Below are positions 53,690-63,399 of a stretch of 64,000 bases of DNA, in pieces. Both the position numbers and the translations under genes were made by a program. Within the stretch, counting starts at the first letter, position 1, and the number at the start of each line of letters is the position of its first letter. The notes under the pieces were generated by a model. It did no database searches and had not been told where the DNA came from. It saw only the letters and a list, made by a program, of their open reading frames with translations. The stretch is from Streptomyces umbrinus (GTDB lineage: Bacteria > Actinomycetota > Actinomycetes > Streptomycetales > Streptomycetaceae). Location: NCBI RefSeq assembly GCF_030817415.1, contig NZ_JAUSZI010000002.1, positions 8,184,001-8,248,000 of the forward strand. Reading direction: 5' to 3'.

Positions 53690-54408
53690 CGCAACGAGCG
53701 AGGCCCCCGCGCCGTTGATCGAGATGTCTGACGTCTCAATCACGCTGCTCAAGGGCCTCGTTGGTCATCTACCCTGCCGCACTCGACCTGCCCCATGCTT
53801 TGGTCGAGTGGGTCACGATGCTTATCGTCACCCGTGAGGGCGACCGGCGGTGCAAACTGTCGCCGCACCAACGCGCGCTCGTCGCTCTGGTGTACCTACG
53901 GCGTCACGACGCCCTCGCCCGGATCGCGGCCGGCTTCGGGGTATCCGAAACCCTCGCCGAGTGCGACCGTGTCGGTGACAGCCGGGCGGACTACTCGGCC
54001 AAGCACCGCCGGCACGGCGTGAACGTTCAGGTCGTGACCGACCCCGCCGGTGAGGTGCTGTGGATCTCACCCGCGCTGCCGGGCCGCGCGCACGACCTGA
54101 CCGCCGCCCGCACCCACCACATCATCCGGATTTGCGAACGACAAGGCATCCCGGCCCTTGCCGACCGCGCCTACCAGGGCGCCGGCCCCTGGGTCACCAC
54201 CGGACTCAAACGCCCACCGGGCGGCGAACTCACCCTCACCCAGCGCACCGTCAACCGGGCCCTGGCAGCGGCCAGGGCACCGGTCGAACGCGGCATGGCA
54301 CGACTGAAGGCTTGGCAGATCTTCCGCAGAGCTCGCATCAGCCCCAACCGTATGACCGTCATCGCCAAAGCCGTCCTCACCCTGGAGAGGCAACGCTGAA
54401 AACGCTCA
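53690..54408 (+). mobile_element. IS5-type element, copy 2 (plus orientation)
   Basis: A 719-bp inverted copy of 49321-50039. Together the copies bracket about 3.65 kb containing the radical SAM-caspase genes. The encoded proteins are identical, pointing to recent duplication or gene conversion. Confidence 0.75.
53761..54399 (+). pseudogene. IS5-family transposase with internal in-frame deletion, copy 2
   Basis: Identical 212-residue product to copy 1, with the same junction [12 protein letters not shown] and the same loss of the first catalytic Asp region. Start TTG 53761. The fact that both copies carry one deletion means it occurred before the duplication. Confidence 0.8.
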
Positions 54409-54520
54409 CTGTGAGTGGTGCTCCCCCACGCGTCTCCTGGCTGGGAACGGATCGTGGCGAGGCTGCGTGGCAGGGGCGGAACGGGGAAGCTGCCCCAACT
54501 GACTTGTGGGGGAAAGGGCT

Positions 54521-54955
54521 TCAGCACGACCGCGGACTCATCTCCGCCCACACGGTCTTGCCGCTCGGCGGATAGGGATCCGTGCCCCAGCGGTCGGCGA
54601 GGGCGGAGACCAGGAGTAGGCCGCGGCCGGACTCGTTCGCCGCGTCGGCCGCGGGAATGACTGGAAGTTGTTCGCCGCGTGCGTCCGTGACCGAGCAGCG
54701 TACTGTGCCGGTCGCCTCGTCCAGGGTGAGGGCGACCTGGAAGTCGCGGCCCTGGACGCGGCCGTGCAGCGCGGCGTTGGCAGCGAGTTCGGCCACGACC
54801 TGTTCGGCGCGTTCGGTGACGGCGAGTGACACCTGCCAGGCCTGGAGCCGCTCGACGGCGAGCAGCCGGGCGAGGCGTGCGCCGCGGCGGGTGGAGGACA
54901 GCCGCTGGGCGAAAGTGCGTACGACGGCGGTGGCTTGGGGCGTGAGGGCGCTCAT
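54521..54955 (-). CDS. HATPase (anti-sigma-type) regulatory protein
   Basis: A 144-residue GHKL ATP-binding protein: N box VVAELAANAALHG, GRGLLLVSALADRWG near the end. It is an SpoIIAB/RsbW-like fold without kinase partner domains. In Streptomyces such genes lie beside XRE/DUF397 pairs and affect development; the exact role is uncertain. It is divergent from the XRE gene, sharing a 162-bp control region. Confidence 0.88.
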   Translation of the reverse strand: MSALTPQATAVVRTFAQRLSSTRRGARLARLLAVERLQAWQVSLAVTERAEQVVAELAANAALHGRVQGRDFQVALTLDEATGTVRCSVTDARGEQLPVIPAADAANESGRGLLLVSALADRWGTDPYPPSGKTVWAEMSPRSC

Positions 54956-55000
54956 GAGACCACCGTGGCGGGCGCGCGGGGGCGTGTTCCAGGGGTATGG

Positions 55001-55025
55001 CCCGTACGCTGCGTCAGCGTACGGG
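55001..55025. promoter_or_regulatory. Perfect 11-bp-arm operator in a divergent promoter
   Basis: CCCGTACGCTG and its exact complement surround a CGT centre, midway between the HATPase and XRE genes. The XRE protein is the obvious candidate ligand. Confidence 0.65.
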
Positions 55026-55117
55026 GACGTTCTGTAGACGGTACGTCGATCTTGCCGTCACCCTGGGTGAGTCGATCGCCGGGAACAGCGCACGTACGCA
55101 CCTGGAGGTGGCCGCGT

Positions 55118-55996
55118 ATGACCGACTGCACGGAGAGCATGGACGGCGCGGGCAGTGATGACCTGACGGCTTGTGAGGTGGAGCGGGAGCCCGACCCCTC
55201 GGACAGTCTGCGGACCTTCGGGGCCGTCGTCCAGGCTCTGCGCGAGCACGCCGGGTTCAGCAGGGCCGACTTCGGTGACCTGGTCCGGTTCTCCAAACAC
55301 ACGGTGGAGTCGGTGGAGTTGGGGCGCCGGATGCCGGACGAGTCCTTCGTGGAGCGGGCGGAGGACGTGCTGGGCAACACGGGCGCGCTGCGGAGGTCGG
55401 CGAGATTTCTTACGCGGGGGGAGGCGGGGCTGGCGGCTTGGTTCCGGCGGTGGGCGAGGCTGGAGCGGGTGGCGGTGAGTCTTTGTACGTATGAGTGCCG
55501 GCTGGTGCCGGGGTTGTTGCAGTCGGAGGACTACGCGCGGGCGGTGTTCGAGGGCACGATTCCAGTGGTCACGGACGGGCAGTTGGAGGCGCTGCTGGCT
55601 GTGCGGTTGGAGCGGCAGAGGATGCTGCACGAGCGGCCGACCGTCCCGTTCAGCTTCATCGTCGAGGAGCATGTCTTCCGGCGCCGATTCGGGGACGCCG
55701 AGCAGATGCGGGCCATGCTTGACCACGTCCTGGAGCACAGTGCGCCGCGCAATGTGACGCTTCAAATCATGCCGCTGGATGGCGGGTTGCACGCGTGTCT
55801 CGATGGTCCCGTACAGCTTCTGGAGACTCCGGAGCGTCGGCGGCTCGCGTACTCGGAAGGGCAGCAGAACGGTCGTCTGATCAGCGACGCAAAAGAGGTG
55901 AGCCTCCTCTATCAGCGCTATGACACACTGCGCTCGCAGGCCCTGAACCCCAAAGAATCGCGGGGTCTGTTGGAGCGACTCCGAGGAGAGCTATGA
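55118..55996 (+). CDS. XRE/HTH_31 regulator with DUF5753 domain
   Basis: A 292-residue regulator. The helix-turn-helix (FGAVVQALREHAGFSRADFG, then VRFSKHTVESVELGRRMPDE) is followed by a DUF5753 domain starting at AWFRRWARLERVAVSL and ending in LRSQALNPKESRGLLERL. ATG 55118 has GGAGG at the right distance; the frame is open to 54935 but runs through the promoter. Stop and next start overlap as ATGA, pairing it with the DUF397 protein. Confidence 0.93.
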   Translation: MTDCTESMDGAGSDDLTACEVEREPDPSDSLRTFGAVVQALREHAGFSRADFGDLVRFSKHTVESVELGRRMPDESFVERAEDVLGNTGALRRSARFLTRGEAGLAAWFRRWARLERVAVSLCTYECRLVPGLLQSEDYARAVFEGTIPVVTDGQLEALLAVRLERQRMLHERPTVPFSFIVEEHVFRRRFGDAEQMRAMLDHVLEHSAPRNVTLQIMPLDGGLHACLDGPVQLLETPERRRLAYSEGQQNGRLISDAKEVSLLYQRYDTLRSQALNPKESRGLLERLRGEL

Positions 55997-56178
55997 GCAC
56001 GACGGAACTCGCCTGGTTCAAGTCCAGCTACAGCGGTAGCCAGGGCGACAGTTGCGTTGAGGTCGCCGTCACCGAACAGGCCATCTGCGTACGGGACTCC
56101 AAGGACGTGGCACGCCCTCACTTCGCGGTCGGGCTCGCCGGTTGGACGTCCTTCGTTCGGTACGCCGCGCACGGCTGA
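55993..56178 (+). CDS. DUF397 small protein
   Basis: A 61-residue DUF397 protein: ELAWFKSSYSGSQGDSCVEV at the start, VRDSKD in the middle and WTSFVRYAAHG at the end, as usual. It acts with the XRE regulator in a conserved toxin-antitoxin-like or developmental switch pair; the activity of this copy is not readable. Confidence 0.92.
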   Translation: MSTTELAWFKSSYSGSQGDSCVEVAVTEQAICVRDSKDVARPHFAVGLAGWTSFVRYAAHG

Positions 56179-56215
56179 GCCTTTCGGGCGGGCCCAGCCG
56201 TACGGCAGCGAAACC

Positions 56216-59200
56216 TCAGCCGTCCACGGGCCGGGCCTCGTGGCGGGGGCCCTGGCCTGGGGGCGGGGTGAGGGTGGAGGTGTAGTTCGTGCCGTCGGTC
56301 AGCGGGGTCTCCAGACTGAGTCTGGCCTTCGCCATGCGGTCGTATTCGGCGAGGATCAGGCGTTTGGTGCGGTATTCGCCATACTTGGAGATCTCGTTGT
56401 TCTTGAGGCCGCCGTTCGCCGTCTGGAAGGACTCCAGGATGTAGTCGGTGTCCTCGCGGCCGACACCGTAGAGGTGGAAGAAATAGGCGTCCAGTTCGGC
56501 TCGGAGTTGGGCGCGGCGGTCTTCGTTCCAAGTGAAGGGGGCGCTGGTGTCGCCGAGGTCCTTCGCCAGGGGCTGCATGCCCCAGGTAGTGTAGACGAGT
56601 TCGAGGACGCGGGGGGTGAGGAACGGGGTGTGGGAGGCGAGGTCGTCGGGGTGGGGGACAGGGAGTTGCTTCCAGGTCATCAGAGCCATGTGGATGCCGC
56701 CCACCTTCTGGCGAGCCAGGAAGTCGAAGACCAGGGAGCTCTGGGCTGCGACCAGCGCCGCGGCCTGATGGGCGGGCCTGTCCGGGAACATCAACGGCAA
56801 GGTGTGGAGCGCAGCTACTCTTGGCAAGAATGTTGGGATGGCGGTGCGCTCATTGGTCGCAGCCGTCACGTCACACCAGCCGATCAGCCAATCGCGTTCC
56901 CAGTTCACCTCTGCCAGACGGAGCGCAAGACCTGGGACGTGCGCTTCCTTTCCCTTATGTACAGCCCGGACGCGGCCAGATTCTGCGACCCAGTAGCGTG
57001 GGAGCGGAAGGCGATTCGGATCGCGTAGCTCCGATTCCGTGAGATAGCTGGGCTGGTTTTGCCGGTTGACGGCTGTCAGGCTTTTGACTACATCAGCCGC
57101 GCGAGGATTAAAGAAGTCGACCATCTTTGCCTCGTACAACGGCAGCATCTGCTCGCCTTCCCGCACGAAGATGTTTCCCGTTAGCTCCCAGCCCTCGTTC
57201 TCCAGCGTGGCCCGGTCGCGTAGCAAGTCAGCATCGTTAGCGCTGCGGAACAGGTACTTGAAGGTGATGTGCCATGGGTTGCCGTCCGCACGTACTTCAT
57301 TGACCAGTACCGGAATCCGGCGCTGAATGTTTGCCGTAAGGTCAGCGTCCCGCCGCGTCCGGAAGACTGGAAGCGTCCCGGTATTCGGATTGATGAGCTT
57401 GATCTCCTCGGGTGACAGATCGAACGCGGCCTGGCCGCTGGCGAGTTCGTCTGTGTGGCCTAGAGAGAACGCAAACTGCGCCGCAGGTTCGGTCAGTCCT
57501 CGGCCTGTGAGGGAGATCAGGGCGAACTGGTAGCCGGGATGCACCGCCGGGAACAGCTTCTCTCGCTTACCGTTCTCGAAATCGTACAGGTGCTTCACTG
57601 CACCTCGCCCCGTCAGGTCCTGAAAGAGGAACTGCGCGCCGGCTCCTGTGGCGATCTGCGTGGGCACCACTGTGCCGCACCGTCCTTCGGGTGCGGTTAC
57701 TGAGACAAACCTCTCGGTGAACAATTGGTCCACTTGAAGCTTGGTTACGCCACCAAGTGAAAGCCCCTTCGCGCACAAGGGGAATGTGCCGGAGGTTCCT
57801 GTGAACATGAACGTTGACTTGAGTTTGCGCCTAGCTTCGATGTATCGCTGACCACTCTCTGGGCTCTCTGACATCCATGCTTCGATGCGTTTGCGGCGCG
57901 CTGTGTCCCCGGAGATCTCAGCGATGGACGGCTCTACTGCACTGAAGTACTTCTTGTCCTCGAATTCGAGTCGGTCCCACGGCGGGTTCCCCAACACACA
58001 GTCGAAGCCTCCCGCCCACCCCGTAACCGGATCAACCCCCGCCGCCGATAGATCCCCCGGCACGTTGAAGACATCCGGGAACTCCAAGTGCCAGTGGAAG
58101 AACCGGTACTCCCCACTCAGCCGCTCGACCTCCCGATGCGTCTCCTCCAGCGCCCCCACTCCCTCGGCGGACTGGAGCGACAGAAAGACCCGCTGAGTCA
58201 CCGGCGGCGGCGCATCCTCGGTCTTCTCCCACATGAACGCGCCGCACCAGGCATCCGCGATCTTCAGGGCATCCGTATACGCGCGGGACTTCTCCCACGC
58301 GTGATACCGCTCGGCAAGCTTCCGAACCTGTCCGAGTTTCGCAGTCGGCGACTTCTCCACCAGATCGCGCAATTCGGAGGCGAACGTCGTGTTCGTGACG
58401 CTCACCGACTCCTCCATCTCGGCATCCAGTGTGACGATCCCCTGGTGTTCCTCCTTGTTGCGCTTGAGCCAAGCGTTCGCGACCGACTTGTCGTCACCCT
58501 CGACGACCTTGAACGCCGCGTCCGGAATCCCTCCCCGCAGCAGCGCCGGCGTCGCGCCGATCAGCCCGTTGCCGAGCTTCACGTGCGCGTCGAGGAAGCC
58601 CAGTGCCTTCCCCGGCTCCAGCGCCTCCATCCACAGCGAGACCTTGGCCAGCTCCACAGCCATGGGGTTGAGGTCGACGCCGTACACGCACCGCGCGATG
58701 ACCTCATGCAGCGCGCTCCGGACGCTCTCCGGCGTCGGCTCCGGCGTCTGGTCGTTTACCGCCGCCACCCGCTTCGCGATGCGGCGCGCGGCGGCGACGA
58801 GGAAGTGGCCGGAGCCGCAGGCCGGGTCGCAGACGGTCAGGGAGAGCAGCTCGGCGACGATGGTCTTCCGTGCGTCCTCGTCCGACTGCTTGGCTTCTGC
58901 CGCTTTCTTCTCGCCTCGCTCCTGCGCCGCCTGGATGACCGGGTCGAGCGTGGAATCCAGCAACACCTCGACCAGCGAACTCGGCGTGTAGTACGAACCG
59001 GTCTTCTTGCGCTCGTTGCCCGCTCGGGGCACCAGCTCGAAGGTGCGGTCCGCGCCGGCCTGGGGGACCAAGTCCAACAACGATTCGTAGATCGCGCCCA
59101 GTTCCTCGGCGTCCAGTGTGCGGTAGTCGACCGTCCGCCAGCGCTGGGCCTCCGTGTCACGGACGACGGCGAGATGGCGTACGGCAGCCAGCAGGTGCTC

Positions 59201-60379
59201 GTTGGAGAGGGACAGCTCGTGCAGCGGGGCGTCCGCCGGGATGGGGTCGAAGAGACCCCCGAGGCCCGGCAGCCCCAGCTCCGGGCGGCCCGCCTCGTCG
59301 CCCAGCGCCGCGAGCACCAGCCGCAGCGCCTCCCACCGGTCCGAGTGCGACGTACCCCGGCGGCGACGGGACTGCTCCCGCAGCCGAGCCGTGGCGAAGT
59401 AGTCGGCATACCGCTTGCGTGCCTTCGCAGTCGCCTCGGGCGGGTGCAGCGCGTTACGGTCCTCCGCGACGAAGACGAACAGCAGCCGGTACACCAGCCG
59501 CAGCAGGGCCGCGTGGTACTCGTCGCGGTCGAAGTTCTCGCGCAGGACGCCGTTGGCCGGGTGCTTCAGGAAGCCGGTGCCCAGTTCCTTGATGGCCAGA
59601 CGTACGCCTTCGCTTATGTCCTCGAGGAACCGCGCGCCAAGACGAATCGCGGCGTCCCGCCACACCTCCAGCCAGCACGTCCACTGGGAGCCGCCCTGCG
59701 GGCTCTCGAAACGGGACGCATGGAGCAGCCGGTAGAGGATCACGAACTCGCTGAACAACTCGCCGTCGAAGATGGCTTCCAGGTCGAACTCGACGTACGA
59801 CGTGGTGGCCAGCGCGTTGGAGTCGCGCAGCAGGCGCAGCTGGCGGCCGTTGGTGAGCAGGGCCCACAGGTGAGCGTCCGTGCGGTTCAGCGCTTCCTGC
59901 AACAACGACTGCGGAGCCGGAGAGCCTGCGCCTTGGTGCTTGTCGAGCTTGACGTTCCACGCCGTCACGTGGACCAGCGTGTTGTCCCGCCGGTGACTGA
60001 TCGGGAACGTCTTCGTGCCGTCGTCGGCCGCGATCTCCCCGTCGCCGACAGGAGCGAGGTGGCCGAAGCCGAGGGCGTCGAACAGCGGCTCCACCCAGTT
60101 GGCGCGGGCGTAACCGGTGCTGTCGGGGCGCACCGACGACTCCGGCTCCGGGGGCAGCTTCTCGCGCAGCTCACGCCACAGCGACTTCAGGTTCTCCCAC
60201 TGCCGCTCCGCCTCATCGCGTACCGAACGGGAGCCCGGGATGCGGTAGTCCGCAGGGGCGAGACCCTTGAGGTCCTTGGTGACCTTGCCCTCGGAGATCC
60301 GCAACAGCATGTCGGCCGGCAGCAGCCCCCCGACCGTGTGGACCGCAGTGAACACCTGGTGGCGGGTGGTGGCGGACAT
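56216..60379 (-). CDS. drmMI: DISARM-like large adenine methylase (DrmMI-type)
   Basis: A 1387-residue protein. The N-terminal 440 residues are helical and may hold regulatory or nuclease-like parts. GSYYTP (461-466) precedes motif I DPACGSGHF (518-526), and motif IV is VLGNPPWDRLEF (near 830), so the catalytic NPPW is intact. The C-terminal half is the target-recognition part with TaqI/Eco57I-like looks. Its ATG overlaps the SNF2 helicase stop by one base (TGATG). GC and codon use fall in the stretch coding the recognition half (about 56.9-57.9 kb), suggesting replacement of that specificity region. As in DISARM, it should mark host DNA as self. Confidence 0.88.
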   Translation of the reverse strand: MSATTRHQVFTAVHTVGGLLPADMLLRISEGKVTKDLKGLAPADYRIPGSRSVRDEAERQWENLKSLWRELREKLPPEPESSVRPDSTGYARANWVEPLFDALGFGHLAPVGDGEIAADDGTKTFPISHRRDNTLVHVTAWNVKLDKHQGAGSPAPQSLLQEALNRTDAHLWALLTNGRQLRLLRDSNALATTSYVEFDLEAIFDGELFSEFVILYRLLHASRFESPQGGSQWTCWLEVWRDAAIRLGARFLEDISEGVRLAIKELGTGFLKHPANGVLRENFDRDEYHAALLRLVYRLLFVFVAEDRNALHPPEATAKARKRYADYFATARLREQSRRRRGTSHSDRWEALRLVLAALGDEAGRPELGLPGLGGLFDPIPADAPLHELSLSNEHLLAAVRHLAVVRDTEAQRWRTVDYRTLDAEELGAIYESLLDLVPQAGADRTFELVPRAGNERKKTGSYYTPSSLVEVLLDSTLDPVIQAAQERGEKKAAEAKQSDEDARKTIVAELLSLTVCDPACGSGHFLVAAARRIAKRVAAVNDQTPEPTPESVRSALHEVIARCVYGVDLNPMAVELAKVSLWMEALEPGKALGFLDAHVKLGNGLIGATPALLRGGIPDAAFKVVEGDDKSVANAWLKRNKEEHQGIVTLDAEMEESVSVTNTTFASELRDLVEKSPTAKLGQVRKLAERYHAWEKSRAYTDALKIADAWCGAFMWEKTEDAPPPVTQRVFLSLQSAEGVGALEETHREVERLSGEYRFFHWHLEFPDVFNVPGDLSAAGVDPVTGWAGGFDCVLGNPPWDRLEFEDKKYFSAVEPSIAEISGDTARRKRIEAWMSESPESGQRYIEARRKLKSTFMFTGTSGTFPLCAKGLSLGGVTKLQVDQLFTERFVSVTAPEGRCGTVVPTQIATGAGAQFLFQDLTGRGAVKHLYDFENGKREKLFPAVHPGYQFALISLTGRGLTEPAAQFAFSLGHTDELASGQAAFDLSPEEIKLINPNTGTLPVFRTRRDADLTANIQRRIPVLVNEVRADGNPWHITFKYLFRSANDADLLRDRATLENEGWELTGNIFVREGEQMLPLYEAKMVDFFNPRAADVVKSLTAVNRQNQPSYLTESELRDPNRLPLPRYWVAESGRVRAVHKGKEAHVPGLALRLAEVNWERDWLIGWCDVTAATNERTAIPTFLPRVAALHTLPLMFPDRPAHQAAALVAAQSSLVFDFLARQKVGGIHMALMTWKQLPVPHPDDLASHTPFLTPRVLELVYTTWGMQPLAKDLGDTSAPFTWNEDRRAQLRAELDAYFFHLYGVGREDTDYILESFQTANGGLKNNEISKYGEYRTKRLILAEYDRMAKARLSLETPLTDGTNYTSTLTPPPGQGPRHEARPVDG

Positions 60380-63345
60380 CAGGCGGACACTCCCGGAGCA
60401 GTCGCGGCGGTGGCAGCGGTGGTGGGCAGGTAGACGTACACGCCGAGGATGTCGGCGGGCTTCTGGGCCGTGACGGACAGACCGCGGACGATCTCACCGG
60501 ACGCGGCCCGCACCCGCCGGTGCGAGGCGTCGAGATCGGCGGCCAGTTCCTCGCCGTACGCCGCCAAGTGGTCTTTCACACCAGGGAGTAGCTGGTCGAG
60601 GGTACGTGTCATCGTGCGCGTGCCGAAGTGCGGCGGCGTGCTCATGGACGCCGTTGCGTCGAGCAGCTCGGCGGCCCGCTCTGGTGCCAGCCAGACGGCC
60701 TTCTTCGGGGAGCCCTCGAAGGCCACCAACCGGGCGTCCTCCGCCACGAGTTGCTTGTCGCCGCTGCGGGAAGGCAGCGTGAGGTGGAAGCGGTAGCGGA
60801 CCAGGAGCAGGGTCGTCATCGTGCCGACCGCGTCCGTCGTGACGACCCCGCAGCGGCGGGCCGGGCGGGCCCCGGGCGCGTCTTTGTCCAGCGCGGCGTT
60901 CAGGACGTGGGACGCGAGCGCGCCGACGACCGGGTCCGTGCGGACCAGCGCCGCCTCGCCGCGGGCCACCGCTGGATCCGAGCGGAACGGGATCGGGCGG
61001 TCCTTCTCGATCACCTCCGCGCCTATGGCCGGCGCGAGGGCGTCCTGCAAGCCGATGGGCGTGCCGCCGACCTGTGCGGTGAAGTCCTCGTCGCCTCCGC
61101 GCAGCACCGCGCCCAGGGCCTCCAGTGACTCCCGTACGAACGTCGTGATCTCGCCCGCGCCGCCCAGCGCCTCCCGGATCGAGGCGACCTCGCGGGCCAC
61201 CTCCTGCGGGTGGATGGACCGCTGTGCGAACCGTGAACGAGACTGCTTCTCGCGCTCGGCCGCCGAGTTCCAGTCGGTCTCCACCTTGCCCGCCGCCGTG
61301 TCGAGGGCCTCGGAGCCGAACAGGGTGTCTTGCTGGCCCTCACGACCGCGCATCAGCAGCCATTCGACGATCGCGTCCGTGACGCCCGTTGACAGCTCGT
61401 CAGGGATGGAGACGGAGATGCCCAGGTCCTTCTTGATCTGGCGGTGCTTTTTGATCAGGACTTCGAGGACCTTGCCGTCGATGCCGTTGTCGTCGCCGTA
61501 GATCGTGATGACGCGGACCTGGTCGCGGCGCTGCCCGTACCGGTCGACGCGGCCCTCGCGCTGGTCGTGGCGGGTCGGGTTCCAGGCCAGGTCGTAGTGG
61601 ACGACGGCGTCGAAGTGATGCTGGAGATTGACTCCCTCGGAGAGGCAGTCCGTGGCGATGAGGACGCGGCGCGCGGCGGCGTCCTCACCCGCCTCGACGG
61701 CGAGTGCCTCGATCCGCTCGATGCGCTGCTGCGGGGAGATCGTGCCGGTGACCGCCTTGACGACGGTCTTGGCACCGAGCGGGCCGCGCTTGCCGCTGTC
61801 CTTGTCGTTCTCCAGCTGCTCGGCGAGGTACTCGGCGGTCGGGATGTAACGGCAGAACACGATCGGGTTGTGGCCGTCCGCCAGCAGTCCCTTGAGGTGC
61901 TTGATGAGCGCCTTGAGCTTGAGGTCCTTGGCGGGGCCCTCCAACTCCTGGGCGCGGTCGGCGAGTTCACCCAGACGGGAGCGAGGGTCGTCCTCGTTGA
62001 TCTCCGCGCCTGGTGCGATGTCCATGCCCTCCATGGAGTCACTGTCGGCCGCGTCGCTGGTGAGCGGAGCGCCCAGCTTGTCGGCTTCCTCCGCCGATGC
62101 TGCGATCGCCGCCGCCGATCGCGTCCGCAGGGTCTTCGCGGCGGCCCGCGGCGACGACACCAGCGACCGCAGGAGCGCGATCGCCGACCACCACGCGATC
62201 CGCGCCTCCCGCCGGCCCTGACCGCCCGCCTCCTCGACCCGCTCACTCGCGTACGCGATCGCGTCGTCGAGCAGGGCCCGGTACTCAGGGGACAGCTTGT
62301 ACGTCTCGTCCTTGAAGTAGCGGTCCGAGGGGAACGCGGTGCGCTCGGCCAGCGAGTCGTCGCTGAGGCCGTCCTCCTTGGTGAGGTACTGGCGTACGTC
62401 CGCCCGCTTGCGCGCCACGAAGTGCTGGGCCAGCAGTTTCCTGCCGGACTCCGACTCCAGGCTCACCGAAGCCAGTTCGGGCTTGACCAGCCCCAGCAGA
62501 TTGCGGAAGGCGGATTCCTTGCCGCTGTGCGGGGTCGCCGTCACGAGGAGCAAATGACGGGTGTCGTCGTCAGCGACGCGGCGCAGCAACTCGTAACGGA
62601 GCTGGTTCTGTGTACTCGTCGACGTGTCGTCGGCGGCCACACACGTGTGGGCTTCGTCCACGATCACCAGGTCGGGGCAGTGGCGTACGAAGTCGTCGCG
62701 GTGGCGCGGGGACTTGATGAAGTCCGTCGACACGATCACGTGCGGATACTTGTCGAAGAGGGACTGGCCGAGGTCCAGGCGGCGTTCGAGACGCGAGACG
62801 GTCGACGACAGGACCAGTTCGGCGTCGATGCCGAACTTGCTCCGCAGCTCCTGCTGCCACTGTTCGGCGAGCGCGGGTGAGCAGAGCACCGCCAGGCCCG
62901 TCGCTTCGCCCTGCGCGAGGAGTTCGCTGGCGACCAGGCCCGCCTCGATCGTCTTGCCGATGCCGACATCGTCGGAGATCAGCATGCGGACCGTCTTCTG
63001 GCGGAGGGCCATGAGGAGAGGCACGAGCTGGTAGGCGCGCGGCTCCACCGCGATCCCGGCCAGCGAGCGGAACGGGCCCGCGCCCGAGCGGAAGCCGACC
63101 CGCAGCGCCGTGCGGAGCAGGCCGGCGGCACGCTGGTTGCCGAGGTCGCCGGGCTCCGGCGGCGCGAACCTGGCCTCGTCCACCGTCTCGAACGCCGGGA
63201 ACACGGCGGCGATGTCGTCGTCCGAGCCGCCCAGTGGGCGCAGCACGAGCAGATCGGGCTTGCTCTCCGGGAGCACCACCCATTCGCGGCCTCGGGCCTT
63301 CACCAGGGAACCGGTGGCGTAAGTCTGGGACATGTCGGTCGTCAA
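60379..63345 (-). CDS. drmD: DISARM-like SNF2 helicase (DrmD-type)
   Basis: A 988-residue SF2 ATPase. The start KARGREWVVLPESKPDLLVL, then VLRPLGGSDDD, is the pattern I associate with DrmD. Motif I is ISDDVGIGKT (123-132), motif II VIVDEAHTC, motif III VTATPHSGK, and motifs V-VI DCLSEGVNLQ and QREGRVDRYGQ. TTG 63345 and ATG 63333 are both possible starts after AGAGG. In class 1 DISARM this helicase accompanies the methylase and restricts incoming phage DNA. Confidence 0.88.
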   Translation of the reverse strand: MTTDMSQTYATGSLVKARGREWVVLPESKPDLLVLRPLGGSDDDIAAVFPAFETVDEARFAPPEPGDLGNQRAAGLLRTALRVGFRSGAGPFRSLAGIAVEPRAYQLVPLLMALRQKTVRMLISDDVGIGKTIEAGLVASELLAQGEATGLAVLCSPALAEQWQQELRSKFGIDAELVLSSTVSRLERRLDLGQSLFDKYPHVIVSTDFIKSPRHRDDFVRHCPDLVIVDEAHTCVAADDTSTSTQNQLRYELLRRVADDDTRHLLLVTATPHSGKESAFRNLLGLVKPELASVSLESESGRKLLAQHFVARKRADVRQYLTKEDGLSDDSLAERTAFPSDRYFKDETYKLSPEYRALLDDAIAYASERVEEAGGQGRREARIAWWSAIALLRSLVSSPRAAAKTLRTRSAAAIAASAEEADKLGAPLTSDAADSDSMEGMDIAPGAEINEDDPRSRLGELADRAQELEGPAKDLKLKALIKHLKGLLADGHNPIVFCRYIPTAEYLAEQLENDKDSGKRGPLGAKTVVKAVTGTISPQQRIERIEALAVEAGEDAAARRVLIATDCLSEGVNLQHHFDAVVHYDLAWNPTRHDQREGRVDRYGQRRDQVRVITIYGDDNGIDGKVLEVLIKKHRQIKKDLGISVSIPDELSTGVTDAIVEWLLMRGREGQQDTLFGSEALDTAAGKVETDWNSAAEREKQSRSRFAQRSIHPQEVAREVASIREALGGAGEITTFVRESLEALGAVLRGGDEDFTAQVGGTPIGLQDALAPAIGAEVIEKDRPIPFRSDPAVARGEAALVRTDPVVGALASHVLNAALDKDAPGARPARRCGVVTTDAVGTMTTLLLVRYRFHLTLPSRSGDKQLVAEDARLVAFEGSPKKAVWLAPERAAELLDATASMSTPPHFGTRTMTRTLDQLLPGVKDHLAAYGEELAADLDASHRRVRAASGEIVRGLSVTAQKPADILGVYVYLPTTAATAATAPGVSA

Positions 63346-63399
63346 ATCCTCTGGTCCTCTGGGCCTCTGATGCTCTGGGCAGGTTCTCTGGGAAGGCGG

